Both the position numbers and the translations under genes were made by a program. From Cronobacter dublinensis subsp. dublinensis LMG 23823 (GTDB lineage Bacteria > Pseudomonadota > Gammaproteobacteria > Enterobacterales > Enterobacteriaceae): 64,000 nt of DNA. Location of the stretch: NCBI RefSeq assembly GCF_001277235.1, contig NZ_CP012266.1, positions 186,001 to 250,000 on the forward strand. The letters run 5' to 3'. Shown piece after piece: positions 17,161 through 26,454 of this stretch. Numbering within the stretch: the first letter of the stretch is position 1; every line of letters starts with the position of its first letter. Under the pieces are notes generated by a model. That model made no database searches. It was given only the letters and a program-made list of their open reading frames with translations, and was not told the origin of the DNA.

Positions 17161-17192
17161 AAAAAGAACGGGCGCTCAGGGCGCCCGTTTTT
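17161..17192. terminator. Bidirectional terminator zapB/rraA
   Basis: AACGGGCGC, loop TCAGG, GCGCCCGTT with A-run on the left and T-run on the right, so it works on both strands between the convergent zapB and rraA genes. Confidence 0.92.
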
Positions 17193-17193
17193 A

Positions 17194-17679
17194 TTACTCG
17201 ATATCCAGCGGATCTTCGGAAAGGATAATGCCGGTGTTGTCCGCGTAGAGATGGTCACCGGAGAAGAAGGTGACGCCGCCGAAATTCACGCGCACGTCGC
17301 TCTCGCCGATGCCTTCGCCTGCCGCTCCCACCGGGATCGCCGCCAGCGCCTGGATGCCGACATCCAGTTCCGCGAGGTCGTCTACCTGACGCACGGCACC
17401 GTAGACCACAATTCCTTCCCATTCGTTCTGCACCGCAAGGCGCGCCAGTTCCGCATCAATCAGGGCGCGGCGTACCGAACCGCCGCCATCAACCAGTAAA
17501 ACGCGTCCGCGGCCATTTTCTTCGAGCAGCTCATACAGCAACCCGTTGTCCTCGAAACATTTCACCGTGATGATTTGCCCGCCAAAAGAAGAGCGACCGC
17601 CGAAGTTGGAGAACAGAGGCTCCACAACGTTGACCTCTTCCTGGTAGATGTCACAAAGCTCAGAAGTATCGTATTTCAT
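17194..17679 (-). CDS. rraA: Regulator of RNase E activity RraA
   Basis: Trimeric ring protein that binds the C-terminal region of RNase E (and RhlB) and inhibits mRNA decay. It has 161 residues from MKYDTSELCDIY, the same as in E. coli; eight extra in-frame residues upstream (start 17703) are not conserved. The fold was once annotated as MenG methyltransferase because of its place beside menA. The ring-forming motifs DGGGSVRRAL and YGAVRQVDDL are present. Confidence 0.96.
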   Translation of the reverse strand: MKYDTSELCDIYQEEVNVVEPLFSNFGGRSSFGGQIITVKCFEDNGLLYELLEENGRGRVLLVDGGGSVRRALIDAELARLAVQNEWEGIVVYGAVRQVDDLAELDVGIQALAAIPVGAAGEGIGESDVRVNFGGVTFFSGDHLYADNTGIILSEDPLDIE

Positions 17680-17744
17680 AGGTTTAACGTTCAGTTGCTG
17701 CAAGAGCTGTCAGTATATCGCTTAACGCGCGCTGTTGGCAAAAT

Positions 17745-17763
17745 CATCAATTGTTAATTGATG
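17745..17763. repeat. 19-bp perfect palindrome between menA and rraA
   Basis: CATCAATT and AATTGATG flank GTT. It lies 8 bases after the menA stop and 65 bases before the rraA start. It is AT-rich, with no T-run, so an operator is as likely as a terminator. Confidence 0.5.
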
Positions 17764-17771
17764 CGGGTCAG

Positions 17772-18704
17772 TTAACCCAGCCGCTGGCTGAGGACGAGCC
17801 CGACGATAAACAGCAGGTTCACCAGCAGGGCCGCTTTCACGGTGCGTTCAAGCATCGGGCGCATGGCGGCGGGCTCGGTTTCACGCAGTACGAAGCGCGC
17901 CTGACGCACCAGCAGCGGCGTCGCCAGCAGAAACAGCCATCCCCACGGGCTTTGCAGCCAGAGCAGATTAAACGCGGCGAGACAGCCCGGCGCGCCCGCC
18001 AGCAGGGCCGCGTGATAACGACGCGCCGCCAGCGGGCCGAGACGCACCGCCAGCGTGTTCTTACCGTTGCGCCGGTCGCTGTCGATATCCCGCAGGTTAT
18101 TGATATTCAGCACCGCCGCCGCCAGCAAGCCGCAGGCGGTCGCCGGTAGCCAGAGCGGGGAGATAAGCGTGTGGGCCTGTAAATACCAGCTGCCAAGCAC
18201 GCTCAGCCAGCCGAAGAACACCAGCACTGAGATATCGCCAAGCCCCATGTAGCCGTAAGGGCGCGTGCCGATGGTGTAGGTGATCGCCGCGAGAATCGAG
18301 AGCGCGCCGAGCGCGAGAAACCCGAGCACGTCAGCCATGCTGCGACAGGCTACATAGACCAGCGCCAGCCCGGAGAGACAAATCAGCGCCACGGTCAGCA
18401 GGATAGCGCGCTTCATCTGCGGCGCGGTGATAGCGCCTTTCTGCATCCCTCGCAGCGGGCCGATGCGGTCCGGCTTGTCGCTGCCTTTCACGGCGTCGCC
18501 ATAGTCGTTGGCAAGATTGGAGAGGATTTGCAGCAGCCCGGCGGTCAGCAGCGCCAGCAGCGTAATGACAGGATCGAAATAGCCCTGCCACCAGGCGAGC
18601 GCGCTGCCCACCATAATGGCGGAAAAAGCCAGCGGCAGCGTGCGCGGGCGCAGGCTTTCAAGCCAGGCCTGAGTACGGTTTACCGAATGCGAGTGTGTAT
18701 TCAT
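17772..18704 (-). CDS. menA: 1,4-dihydroxy-2-naphthoate octaprenyltransferase
   Basis: Inner-membrane UbiA-family prenyltransferase that attaches the octaprenyl chain to DHNA, giving demethylmenaquinone. It has 310 residues (E. coli 308), with about eight hydrophobic segments. The two aspartate-rich prenyl-diphosphate/Mg motifs are NDYGDAVKGSDKPDR (about 66-80) and NNLRDIDSDRRNGK (about 202-215). It lies downstream of hslVU on the same strand, separated by 180 bases with no clear gene. Confidence 0.95.
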   Translation of the reverse strand: MNTHSHSVNRTQAWLESLRPRTLPLAFSAIMVGSALAWWQGYFDPVITLLALLTAGLLQILSNLANDYGDAVKGSDKPDRIGPLRGMQKGAITAPQMKRAILLTVALICLSGLALVYVACRSMADVLGFLALGALSILAAITYTIGTRPYGYMGLGDISVLVFFGWLSVLGSWYLQAHTLISPLWLPATACGLLAAAVLNINNLRDIDSDRRNGKNTLAVRLGPLAARRYHAALLAGAPGCLAAFNLLWLQSPWGWLFLLATPLLVRQARFVLRETEPAAMRPMLERTVKAALLVNLLFIVGLVLSQRLG

Positions 18705-18884
18705 AGACGAATCTGAGCCAATAAAAATGAGGGCTTGCCTGCCTGATGAAGCTGCGGGTTGTCGGCGCGGCCTGTATATCCCGGCGTGTTAACGCCGCCG
18801 GGAACAGGCTGACCGCCTTACCGCACCTCACATCGGGCGGGGCAAAAGCCCTCACCAAAAGTGATGAAAATGCGTTGAGCGCGA

Positions 18885-20216
18885 TTATAAGATAAAACGG
18901 CTCAGATCTTCATCTGCCACCAGCGCATCCAGGTGTTTGCTCACATAATCGGCGTCAATAGTGATAGTCTGGCCGCCCAGATCGCTGGCGTCATAGGAGA
19001 TATCTTCCATCAGACGCTCCAGCACGGTATGCAGACGACGCGCGCCGATGTTTTCGGTGGTCTCGTTCACCTGCCACGCCGCCTGGGCGATACGCTTGAT
19101 GCCATCGTCGGTAAATTCGATATGCACGCCTTCGGTTTCCATTAGCGCTTTGTACTGCACCGTTACCGAGGCGTTCGGTTCGGTCAGGATGCGCTCGAAA
19201 TCTTCAGCGGTCAGCGCCTGTAATTCAACGCGGATAGGCAGACGGCCCTGCAGTTCCGGGATGAGATCGGACGGGCTCGCTACCTGGAATGCGCCGGAGG
19301 CGATAAACAGGATATGGTCGGTTTTTACCATGCCGTGTTTCGTCGAAACGGTGCAGCCTTCCACCAGCGGCAGCAGGTCGCGCTGTACGCCTTCACGCGA
19401 GACATCCGGGCCGGAGACGTTGCCGCGCTTACAGATTTTATCGATCTCATCGATAAACACGATGCCGTGCTGCTCAACGGCTTCGATAGCCTGCTCTTTC
19501 AGCTCTTCCGGGTTGACCAGCTTGGCGGCTTCTTCTTCCACCAGCAGTTTCATCGCGTCTTTGATTTTGAGCTTGCGCGGTTTCTGTTTCTGGCCGCCCA
19601 GGTTCTGGAACATTGACTGCAGCTGGCTGGTCATCTCTTCCATACCCGGAGGCGCCATAATTTCTACGCCCATCGGCGCGGCGGCCAGGTTGATTTCAAT
19701 CTCTTTATCGTCGAGCTCGCCTTCGCGCAGCTTTTTGCGAAACGCCTGACGCGCGGCGGACGGCTCCTGCTGCTGTTCCGGCTGGCCCCAGTTGTTTTTC
19801 GCCGGCGGGATCAGCACGTCGAGAATGCGCTCTTCGGCCATCTCTTCGGCGCGGTAGCGGTTTTTCTCAATCGACTGCATGCGCACCATTTTAATCGCGG
19901 AGTCGGTCAGATCGCGGATGATGGAGTCCACTTCTTTACCGACATAGCCCACTTCGGTGAATTTGGTCGCTTCGACTTTAATAAACGGCGCATTGGCGAG
20001 CTTCGCCAGACGACGGGCGATTTCGGTTTTACCGACGCCGGTCGGGCCAATCATCAGAATGTTTTTCGGCGTGACTTCATGGCGCAGCTCTTCATTCAAC
20101 TGCATACGGCGCCAGCGGTTACGCAGCGCGATGGCGACAGAACGCTTCGCCGCGTCCTGGCCGATAATGTGTTTATTGAGTTCGCTGACAATTTCGCGTG
20201 GAGTCATTTCAGACAT
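18885..20216 (-). CDS. hslU: ATP-dependent protease ATPase subunit HslU (ClpY)
   Basis: AAA+ unfoldase forming a hexameric ring that feeds substrates (for example SulA, RpoH) to the HslV peptidase. It has 443 residues, exactly the E. coli length. Walker A GPTGVGKT is at 57-64, Walker B is IVFIDEID, and the pore motif GYVG is at about 90-93. The C-terminal residues EDLSRFIL are those that insert into HslV. It starts 9 bases after hslV; both are expressed from a heat-shock promoter. Confidence 0.98.
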   Translation of the reverse strand: MSEMTPREIVSELNKHIIGQDAAKRSVAIALRNRWRRMQLNEELRHEVTPKNILMIGPTGVGKTEIARRLAKLANAPFIKVEATKFTEVGYVGKEVDSIIRDLTDSAIKMVRMQSIEKNRYRAEEMAEERILDVLIPPAKNNWGQPEQQQEPSAARQAFRKKLREGELDDKEIEINLAAAPMGVEIMAPPGMEEMTSQLQSMFQNLGGQKQKPRKLKIKDAMKLLVEEEAAKLVNPEELKEQAIEAVEQHGIVFIDEIDKICKRGNVSGPDVSREGVQRDLLPLVEGCTVSTKHGMVKTDHILFIASGAFQVASPSDLIPELQGRLPIRVELQALTAEDFERILTEPNASVTVQYKALMETEGVHIEFTDDGIKRIAQAAWQVNETTENIGARRLHTVLERLMEDISYDASDLGGQTITIDADYVSKHLDALVADEDLSRFIL

Positions 20217-20225
20217 GGGAGATCC

Positions 20226-20756
20226 TTACGCTTTAGAGGAGAGTTCTTCGATGGTGAGGAAGTGGTTGGTGTAGATGCAGATATCACCCGCGATCCCCAG
20301 CGACTTCTCCACGATGTCACGAGCGCCAAGCTCGGTGTTTTCCAGCAGCGCGCGTGCCGCAGCCTGCGCGTAAGGGCCGCCGGAACCAATGGCGATCAGA
20401 TCGTTTTCCGGCTGCACGACATCGCCGTTACCGGTGATAATCAGCGAGGCGTTTTCATCCGCCACCGCCAGCAGCGCTTCAAGACGGCGCAGCATACGGT
20501 CGGTACGCCAGTCTTTCGCCAGTTCAACGGCGGCTTTCACCAGGTGGCCCTGGTGCATTTCCAGTTTGCGTTCAAAGAGTTCAAACAGGGTGAAGGCGTC
20601 AGCGGTACCGCCCGCGAAGCCCGCGATAACTTTGTCGTTATACAGACGGCGAACTTTTTTCACGTTGCCTTTCATTACGGTGTTGCCCAGGGTGGCCTGG
20701 CCGTCGCCACCGATCACTACCTGGCCGTTGCGGCGCACACTTACTATTGTTGTCAC
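20226..20756 (-). CDS. hslV: ATP-dependent protease peptidase subunit HslV (ClpQ)
   Basis: Proteasome-like peptidase whose N-terminal threonine (exposed after Met removal, TTIVSVRR) is the nucleophile. It has 176 residues. The start is GTG 20756, as in E. coli, with AAGGGG seven bases upstream; TTG or CTG codons further upstream would bury the catalytic threonine. Downstream residues GSGGPYA and KVRRLYN are family-typical. First gene of hslVU. Confidence 0.97.
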   Translation of the reverse strand: MTTIVSVRRNGQVVIGGDGQATLGNTVMKGNVKKVRRLYNDKVIAGFAGGTADAFTLFELFERKLEMHQGHLVKAAVELAKDWRTDRMLRRLEALLAVADENASLIITGNGDVVQPENDLIAIGSGGPYAQAAARALLENTELGARDIVEKSLGIAGDICIYTNHFLTIEELSSKA

Positions 20757-20790
20757 GAGCAAACCCCTTATTGCATAAGCTGAAGACAGC

Positions 20791-20811
20791 GCCCCGCGAG
20801 TGATGCGGGGC
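20791..20811 (-). promoter_or_regulatory. 5' leader stem-loop of hslVU mRNA
   Basis: GCCCCGC and GCGGGGC form a perfect 7-bp stem with a 7-base loop in the untranslated leader, 35 bases before the hslV start. A similar leader stem-loop in E. coli has been reported to stabilise hslVU mRNA. Confidence 0.75.
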
Positions 20812-20822
20812 AGAATGCAATT

Positions 20823-20851
20823 ATAGATGGGGGGCGTTTCGGGGGTTTCAA
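20823..20851 (-). promoter_or_regulatory. Sigma-32 heat-shock promoter for hslVU
   Basis: On the minus strand TTGAAA (20851-20846), 13 bases, then CCCCATCTAT (20832-20823) match the RpoH consensus CTTGAAA-N13/14-CCCCATNT. The -35 overlaps the last codons and stop of ftsN, as in E. coli. Confidence 0.9.
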
Positions 20852-21873
20852 CCCCCGGAGGCGAGACGAATGCAGTTTGAATGGCCCGCCATCTTCAGGC
20901 GGTTGAGGGTGCCGTCGGCGCTATCTTTGCCTTTAATCGGGCCGATCACGACGCGGTTCCAGCCGTTGTTGGACGTAATGCGCGAGTCAAAACCTTCAAA
21001 CGCCAGCTGGGCGCGAACAGTTTCGGCCTGCTCGGTGCCTTTGAACGAACCGCACTGCACCATCCAGCGGCGCTCGTCTTTCTTCTCGGCAGGCTTCGCG
21101 GCTTCGGTCTCACGCGTGACCGGCGCGGTTTGCGCAGGCTTGCTCTGCGCGGTTTCACGCTGCGTGGTATGCGGCGGCGTCTGCAGCAGATCCTGATACG
21201 GCGCGTTGCTCGTCTGCGGCTGACGCGTCTGGGTCTGCGTGGAGCGCGCAGGCTGCTGCGTCTGCACCGTGCGGGTTTGCGGCTGTTGGTAAGCCGGTGC
21301 CTGACGGGTTTCAACGCGCGGCGTTTCCGTGCGCGGCGCGGTACGGGTCGGCTGCTGCGCGGTGTTGTTCCACTGCTGCATCTGCTGTTGCTGCTGAAGC
21401 TGTCTCTGGCGTTGCAGCGTCTGCTGGCGCTGCGCCGGGGTCTGTTCGTTCCACGGCACTTCGCTAAGCTGCGTCGGCTGCTGGCGCATATCGGCCTGCA
21501 TCTGATCGAGCAACTGGCGCTGTTCGTTGGTCAGCTGATCCGGATTCATGATTTCGCCGCCGGCGGAAGGCTCGGTGGGTTTCAGCACGCCTGGCTGGCG
21601 GCTTTCCAGCTCTTTAATATACCGCCAGCGCTCTTCCGGCTTGGGCGGCAGGCCGTTGCCCGCGACTTTATGGCCCGGCAGGGTTTCCGACTCTTCTTTC
21701 TTATGATGCGTAATAAAGTACAGACCACCAATAAAGGCGACCAGCGCCGCCGCTGCGATAGCGACCATCGCCGGTGAAACAGCAGGCAGGTTACGTTGCT
21801 TTTTGCGGGTGTTGGTTTTCTTGCGCCGCGCGGGCGTCGGCTGTCCGCGGCGTACATAATCTCGTTGTGCCAC
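20848..21873 (-). CDS. ftsN: Cell division protein FtsN
   Basis: Bitopic inner-membrane protein that triggers constriction by activating FtsWI/FtsQLB and binds septal peptidoglycan. It has 341 residues (E. coli 319). A short basic cytoplasmic tail (MAQRDYVRRGQP..) is followed by one membrane span (about 33-55), a long Gln/Thr/Pro-rich periplasmic linker (about 110-260) and a C-terminal SPOR domain (about 268-341, WMVQCGSFKG..). The extra length comes from the low-complexity linker. Confidence 0.95.
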   Translation of the reverse strand: MAQRDYVRRGQPTPARRKKTNTRKKQRNLPAVSPAMVAIAAAALVAFIGGLYFITHHKKEESETLPGHKVAGNGLPPKPEERWRYIKELESRQPGVLKPTEPSAGGEIMNPDQLTNEQRQLLDQMQADMRQQPTQLSEVPWNEQTPAQRQQTLQRQRQLQQQQQMQQWNNTAQQPTRTAPRTETPRVETRQAPAYQQPQTRTVQTQQPARSTQTQTRQPQTSNAPYQDLLQTPPHTTQRETAQSKPAQTAPVTRETEAAKPAEKKDERRWMVQCGSFKGTEQAETVRAQLAFEGFDSRITSNNGWNRVVIGPIKGKDSADGTLNRLKMAGHSNCIRLASGG

Positions 21874-21959
21874 TATCGTTTCGCTGTATCCATTCGTTAA
21901 CAGCCCGCCATGTTACTTAAGGGACGGGCCTTTGACCAGATAAGGAGTCCTAAAGGCGG

Positions 21960-22994
21960 TTAATTTCGCGGCTTCGGGGCGCGGGTGGTGCCGCGCAGCA
22001 CCAGTTCGCAATCCAGCAGACGCGAACCGCTGCTGACGGTGTGTCCGTTAAGCTGGCTGAGCAGCAGCAGCATGGCTTCGCGGCCGATATCAAAACGCGG
22101 CTGCGCGACGGTGGTCAGCGGCGGATCGCAGAACTCGGCTAACGCGATGTTATCAAAGCCGATAATGGAGATGTCGTCCGGTATGCGGTAGCCGCGACGC
22201 TTCGCCATCGACATCGCGCCGAGCGCCATCACGTCGCTGTGGCAGAAAATCGCCGTCGGCGGCTGCGGCAGGCTCAGCAGCTGTTCGAGCGCGCTGGCGC
22301 CCGCTTCAAAGGTAAAATCGCCGCGAGCGATATAGTGCGGGTCCACCGTCATGCCGCTGCGGCGCAGCGCCTGGACGTAGCCCTGCAACCGATAATGGCA
22401 CAGCGGCATCTCTTCCGGGCCCGCGATGCAGGCGATGCGCTGATGGCCCAGCTCATGCAGGTAGTTCACGGCGTTAAACGCGGCGGTAAGGTTGTCGATA
22501 TGCACCGTCGGCAGCTCCAGCTCCGGCGCGAATTCGTTCGCCATCACCATCGGCGGCAGGTTGCGCTGCTCCTCTTTGCTGGCGTCAAACGGCAGGCGCG
22601 AGCCCAGCAGCAGCATGCCGTCTATCTGTTTGGTGATGATGAGGTCGATGAAGGTTTTTTCCTGCTGGTTCTGATGCGCGCAGTCGCCAATCAGCACCAG
22701 ATAGCCCTGTTCCGCCGCCGTGACTTCAATGCCGCGAATGATTTCGCTGAAAAATGGGTCGCAGATGTCCGGGACAATCACCAGGATAGTGCGCGATTCG
22801 TTGCGCTTCAGGTTGCGGTTAAGCGATCCGGGCAGATAACCCACGTCGATGGCGGCCTGCTCCACACGGTTGCGGGTGGCCTGCGAGACTTTTTCCGGGT
22901 TCATTAAAGCACGGGATACCGTCGCGGTAGACACCCTGGCGCGAACGGCGACATCTTTCATGGTTGCGGCGGCAACCTGCTTTTTGGACTTCAC
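21960..22994 (-). CDS. cytR: Nucleoside operon repressor CytR
   Basis: LacI-family repressor that acts with CRP at deo, udp, cdd, nup and tsx promoters and is released by cytidine. It has 344 residues (E. coli 341). The DNA-binding headpiece TMKDVAVRARVSTATVSRAL is at about residues 11-30, followed by a periplasmic-binding-protein-like effector domain. It lies between priA and ftsN as in E. coli. Confidence 0.96.
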   Translation of the reverse strand: MKSKKQVAAATMKDVAVRARVSTATVSRALMNPEKVSQATRNRVEQAAIDVGYLPGSLNRNLKRNESRTILVIVPDICDPFFSEIIRGIEVTAAEQGYLVLIGDCAHQNQQEKTFIDLIITKQIDGMLLLGSRLPFDASKEEQRNLPPMVMANEFAPELELPTVHIDNLTAAFNAVNYLHELGHQRIACIAGPEEMPLCHYRLQGYVQALRRSGMTVDPHYIARGDFTFEAGASALEQLLSLPQPPTAIFCHSDVMALGAMSMAKRRGYRIPDDISIIGFDNIALAEFCDPPLTTVAQPRFDIGREAMLLLLSQLNGHTVSSGSRLLDCELVLRGTTRAPKPRN

Positions 22995-23152
22995 TTCATC
23001 TCCTCGTAGCGGTCCGCAGGCGCAGACTCGTCCTGTAATCTGACACGCCTCACATTCTTAACAGATCTTGAGCGCGGCGGTTACAAAAATTACATCGAAG
23101 ATGTGACGGATATTGAATTTTACGATCCGTTTCGCAGAAGCGGGCGAGGCGG

Positions 23153-25348
23153 TCAGCCTTCGGTCGGGTCGACATCGAGCGTCCACTTCACCTTGCGCGC
23201 AGCAGGCAGCGTTCCCACCAGCGGCAGGCTACTGGCGACGATACGCTGCAGCTGTAAACGCGCAGGATGTTGCAATAGCAGCTGCCAGCGGTAGCGGCCA
23301 CCGCGTTTGGGTTGCAACGCCGGCACCGGGCCGAGTAGCCAGAGTTTGTCATCCGCCAGCGGGCTTGCCTGGAGCAGATTGCGCAACTGCTGGAGAAACG
23401 CGGGCGCGTCCTGGTTATGGTGATCTTCCGCGCGAATCAAAATATGGCTGCTGTAGGGCGGTAGCCAGACGCTGCTGCGTTCCGCCAGCGCCTGGTCGGC
23501 GAAGGCGTCATAGCCCTGATGGAGCAGCGTCTGGAGCAGCGGATGCTCCGGATGATGCGTCTGGAGCACCACTTCACCCTGTTTGCCCGCGCGTCCAGCG
23601 CGGCCCGCCACCTGGGTATAGAGTTGGGCGAAACGTTCCGCCGAGCGGAAATCGGCGCAGAACAGCGCGCCGTCGACATCCAGCAGCGCCACCAGCGTGA
23701 CGTCAGGAAAGTGGTGTCCTTTGGCCAGCATCTGGGTGCCAATCAGGATACGCGCGCCGCCGCGATGCACTTCGGCGAGCTGCTGTTCCAGCGCGCCCTT
23801 GCGGCTGGTGGTGTCACGGTCGATGCGCGACAGCGGCACGCCGGGAAAGAGCGGCGCCAGGCTCTGTTCGAGTTGTTCGGTGCCAAGCCCTACCGGCACC
23901 AGATGCGTGGAGCCGCACCCCGGACACTGGCGCGGCACCGGACGCTGGCTGTCGCAATGGTGGCAGCGCAACTGATGCTGCGCCTGGTGCAGCGTGTAGT
24001 AGTGATCGCAGCGCGGGCATTCGGCTATCCAGCCGCAGTCGTGGCACAGCAGCGCAGGCGCGAAGCCGCGGCGGTTAAGAAACAGAATGACCTGGTTATC
24101 GGCCTGCAAATGCTGGCGCATGCGGGCCACCAGCGCGGGCGCGAGACCCGCCTGTAACGCCTGGCCTTTGAGATCCAGCACGTGCTGCTGCGCCGGGCGC
24201 GCGTTACCCGCGCGATGGGTTAGCTTCAGCACGCGGTATTTACGCTGGCGCACATTGTGCAGCGTCTCCAGCGCAGGCGTGGCGGAGCCTAAAATAATCG
24301 GGATCTGCTCGCTGTGCGCCCGGTAGACCGCCAGATCGCGCGCATGGTAGCGCCAGCCTTCTTGCTGTTTATACGAGCTGTCATGCTCCTCATCGATGAC
24401 TATCACGCCGAGATTTTTAAACGGCGTAAAGAGCGCCGAGCGTGTGCCGATGACGATGGCCGCCTCGCCGCTTTTGGCTTTCAGCCAGGCCGCCAGCCGC
24501 TCGCTGTCGTTGAGTGCCGAGTGCAGCACTTCCACCGGCGCGTTGAAGCGCTCGCGAAAGCGGGCGATGGTCTGGGGCGTCAGGCCGATTTCCGGCACCA
24601 GCACCAGCGCCTGTTTGCCCTGCGCCAGCGTATTTTCGAGCACGCTTAAATAGACTTCGGTCTTACCGGAACCGGTCACGCCCGCCAGCAGCCAGGCGCA
24701 GAAGTTGTCGGCTTCGCCGCGAATAGCGCCTACGGCGGTGGCCTGTTCGGTGTTGAGCCGCAGACGGTCGCCCGCGACCGAAAACTGGCCGCGCCAGTCG
24801 GCGACGGGCGGCAGTTCGCTGCCAAGCTCGCACAGGCCTTTCGTGCGTAGCGCCTGCAGCGCGGCGTCGTTGAACGCCATCTGTGCAACCTCATGCCGCC
24901 ATAAGCGGCCCTGGCGCAGCGCCGCCAGCGCCTGTTGCTGTTTTGGCGAACGTTTGAGGCTGTTGAGATCGACCGCCCGGCCTTCTTCGGTGGCGAACCA
25001 GTACCAGAGCGGCGCCGGGCTTGCCGGTTTGCCCTGGCGCAGCAGCACCGGCAGCGCGTGGAGCAGCACTTCGCCGAGCGGATGATGGTAATAGTCCGCC
25101 GCCCACAGCAGCATCCGCCAGAGCGTCGGCGGGTAGAGCGACGCGCCATCCAGTACCTCCACCACGCTTTTCAGCTCGCTGCGCGGCAGGTCGCTCTCTT
25201 CGCCCACCGCCACCACGACGCCGACGAGTTGCTGGCGGCCGAACGGCACGCGCACGCGACAACCCGCCGCGGCCGTCATGGCGTCAGGCAGCAGATAGTC
25301 AAAAGTGCGGGCAAGCGGAACGGGCAGAGCAACGCGGGCTACAGGCAT
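23153..25348 (-). CDS. priA: Primosomal helicase PriA
   Basis: Superfamily 2 helicase that recognises abandoned forks and reloads DnaB. It has 731 residues (E. coli 732). The N-terminal 3'-end-binding domain (1-110) precedes Walker A GVTGSGKTEVYL, the DEEH box in VIVIDEEHDSSYKQQ, and eight paired zinc-ligand cysteines (CHDCGWIAECPRC .. CHHCDSQ .. CPGC) at about 435-480. It is divergent from rpmE. Confidence 0.97.
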   Translation of the reverse strand: MPVARVALPVPLARTFDYLLPDAMTAAAGCRVRVPFGRQQLVGVVVAVGEESDLPRSELKSVVEVLDGASLYPPTLWRMLLWAADYYHHPLGEVLLHALPVLLRQGKPASPAPLWYWFATEEGRAVDLNSLKRSPKQQQALAALRQGRLWRHEVAQMAFNDAALQALRTKGLCELGSELPPVADWRGQFSVAGDRLRLNTEQATAVGAIRGEADNFCAWLLAGVTGSGKTEVYLSVLENTLAQGKQALVLVPEIGLTPQTIARFRERFNAPVEVLHSALNDSERLAAWLKAKSGEAAIVIGTRSALFTPFKNLGVIVIDEEHDSSYKQQEGWRYHARDLAVYRAHSEQIPIILGSATPALETLHNVRQRKYRVLKLTHRAGNARPAQQHVLDLKGQALQAGLAPALVARMRQHLQADNQVILFLNRRGFAPALLCHDCGWIAECPRCDHYYTLHQAQHQLRCHHCDSQRPVPRQCPGCGSTHLVPVGLGTEQLEQSLAPLFPGVPLSRIDRDTTSRKGALEQQLAEVHRGGARILIGTQMLAKGHHFPDVTLVALLDVDGALFCADFRSAERFAQLYTQVAGRAGRAGKQGEVVLQTHHPEHPLLQTLLHQGYDAFADQALAERSSVWLPPYSSHILIRAEDHHNQDAPAFLQQLRNLLQASPLADDKLWLLGPVPALQPKRGGRYRWQLLLQHPARLQLQRIVASSLPLVGTLPAARKVKWTLDVDPTEG

Positions 25349-25551
25349 GAAGGTATCCGGGCTGAGAAAAGAAGCGTCATAGTGTACACTGTGTGTTCAT
25401 AAATTTGCGGATCAGTTTGCATGGGGCGGTTATTTTCTGTATGATTCGCCGCCTTTGATGCCCTTTAAAAGTATCAAACCGACTTTATCAACATCGCGTG
25501 GTGTCTGGCGTAAGGGCTGGAAGAGCGACGCGGCCTTAACTGAGGTTTCCC

Positions 25552-25764
25552 ATGAAAAAAGATATTCACCCGAAATATGTTGAAATCACCGCTACCTGCT
25601 CTTGCGGTAACGTGATCAAAACTCGCTCCACCGTTGGCCACGACCTGAACCTGGACGTGTGCGGCAACTGCCACCCGTTCTTCACTGGTAAACAGCGTGT
25701 TGTTGATACCGGTGGTCGTGTTGAGCGTTTCAACAAACGCTTCAGCATCCCGGGCAGCAAATAA
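25552..25764 (+). CDS. rpmE: 50S ribosomal protein bL31
   Basis: A 70-residue large-subunit protein forming an intersubunit bridge. Zinc-binding cysteines are at 16, 18, 37 and 40, so this is the zinc-containing (C+) form. GAGG precedes the ATG. A leader of over 100 bases from the putative -10 TATGAT (25440 area) is available for autogenous control. Confidence 0.98.
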   Translation: MKKDIHPKYVEITATCSCGNVIKTRSTVGHDLNLDVCGNCHPFFTGKQRVVDTGGRVERFNKRFSIPGSK

Positions 25765-25772
25765 GTTTCCCG

Positions 25773-25801
25773 AAAAAAGGCGCCCAACGGCGCCTTTTTT
25801 G
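25773..25801. terminator. rpmE terminator, symmetric
   Basis: AAAAAAGGCGCC, loop CAAC, GGCGCCTTTTTT: stem with A- and T-runs on both sides, active on either strand. Confidence 0.93.
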
Positions 25802-25820
25802 TTGCTTCAGAGCATAAAAC

Positions 25821-25842
25821 AAAGGCGCCGATGGGCGCCTTT
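25821..25842. terminator. metJ terminator
   Basis: AAAGGCGCC, loop GATG, GGCGCCTTT, 15 bases past the metJ stop. Its GGCGCC stem is nearly the same as the rpmE terminator 50 bases away. Confidence 0.85.
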
Positions 25843-25856
25843 GTCATTGATGCGAA

Positions 25857-26174
25857 TCAGTATTCCCAGGTATCCGGGTCGATACCCATTTCACGCATGA
25901 TTACCTTCGCCTCTTCCGGGATCTCGTCGCTGCGCTCTTTGCGCAGGTCATCGTCGTCCGGCAAGGGCTGGCCGGTAAAGGCGTGAAGGAAAGCCTCGCA
26001 CAGCAGCTCGCTGTTGGTGGCATGGCGCAGGTTGTTCACCTGACGACGGGTGCGTTCATCGGTGAGGATTTTTAACACCTTCAGAGGAATGGAAACCGTA
26101 ATTTTTTTGACCTGTTCACTCTTCTTGCCGTGCTCAGCGTAGGGGCTGATATATTCGCCGTTCCATTCAGCCAT
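25857..26174 (-). CDS. metJ: Methionine repressor MetJ
   Basis: Ribbon-helix-helix repressor that binds tandem 8-bp met boxes with S-adenosylmethionine as co-repressor. It has 105 residues and is nearly identical to E. coli. The DNA-contacting beta strand is KKITVSI at about residues 22-28. It diverges from metB, and the shared gap contains four met boxes, so it is autoregulated and controls metBL. Confidence 0.98.
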
Positions 26175-26361
26175 GAGATACCTTTAATCCTCTCAGTCAT
26201 TAGAAAAAGATTAAAACCGGATAGGTCTCACGGTCTTAACCCGATAGTCTGTTGTTCAGCAGCGCGGAATAATACCGTGACTTCGACACCGATGCTGCAT
26301 CACGACCCTATAAAACGCCTAATTTTAACGGCTAATCCTGTTTTGCTCAATCTATACGCAA

Positions 26362-26393
26362 AGAAGTTTAGATGTCCAGATGTATTGACGTCC
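26362..26393. promoter_or_regulatory. Four tandem met boxes, metJ-metB
   Basis: AGAAGTTT, AGATGTCC, AGATGTAT and TGACGTCC are four consecutive 8-mers matching AGACGTCT at 5 to 6 positions each. They lie in the divergent promoter gap, 61 bases before metB. Confidence 0.85.
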
Positions 26394-26454
26394 ATAATGG
26401 CAATGTTTACTCTGTCACCTGACCTTTCTCCGATAACGCCAGGAAACGACTCTC

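Noticed and set aside
21180..21500. Repetitive Gln/Thr coding stretch in ftsN, first read as a tandem repeat
   Set aside because: It is the normal low-complexity linker of FtsN, not an exact DNA repeat.
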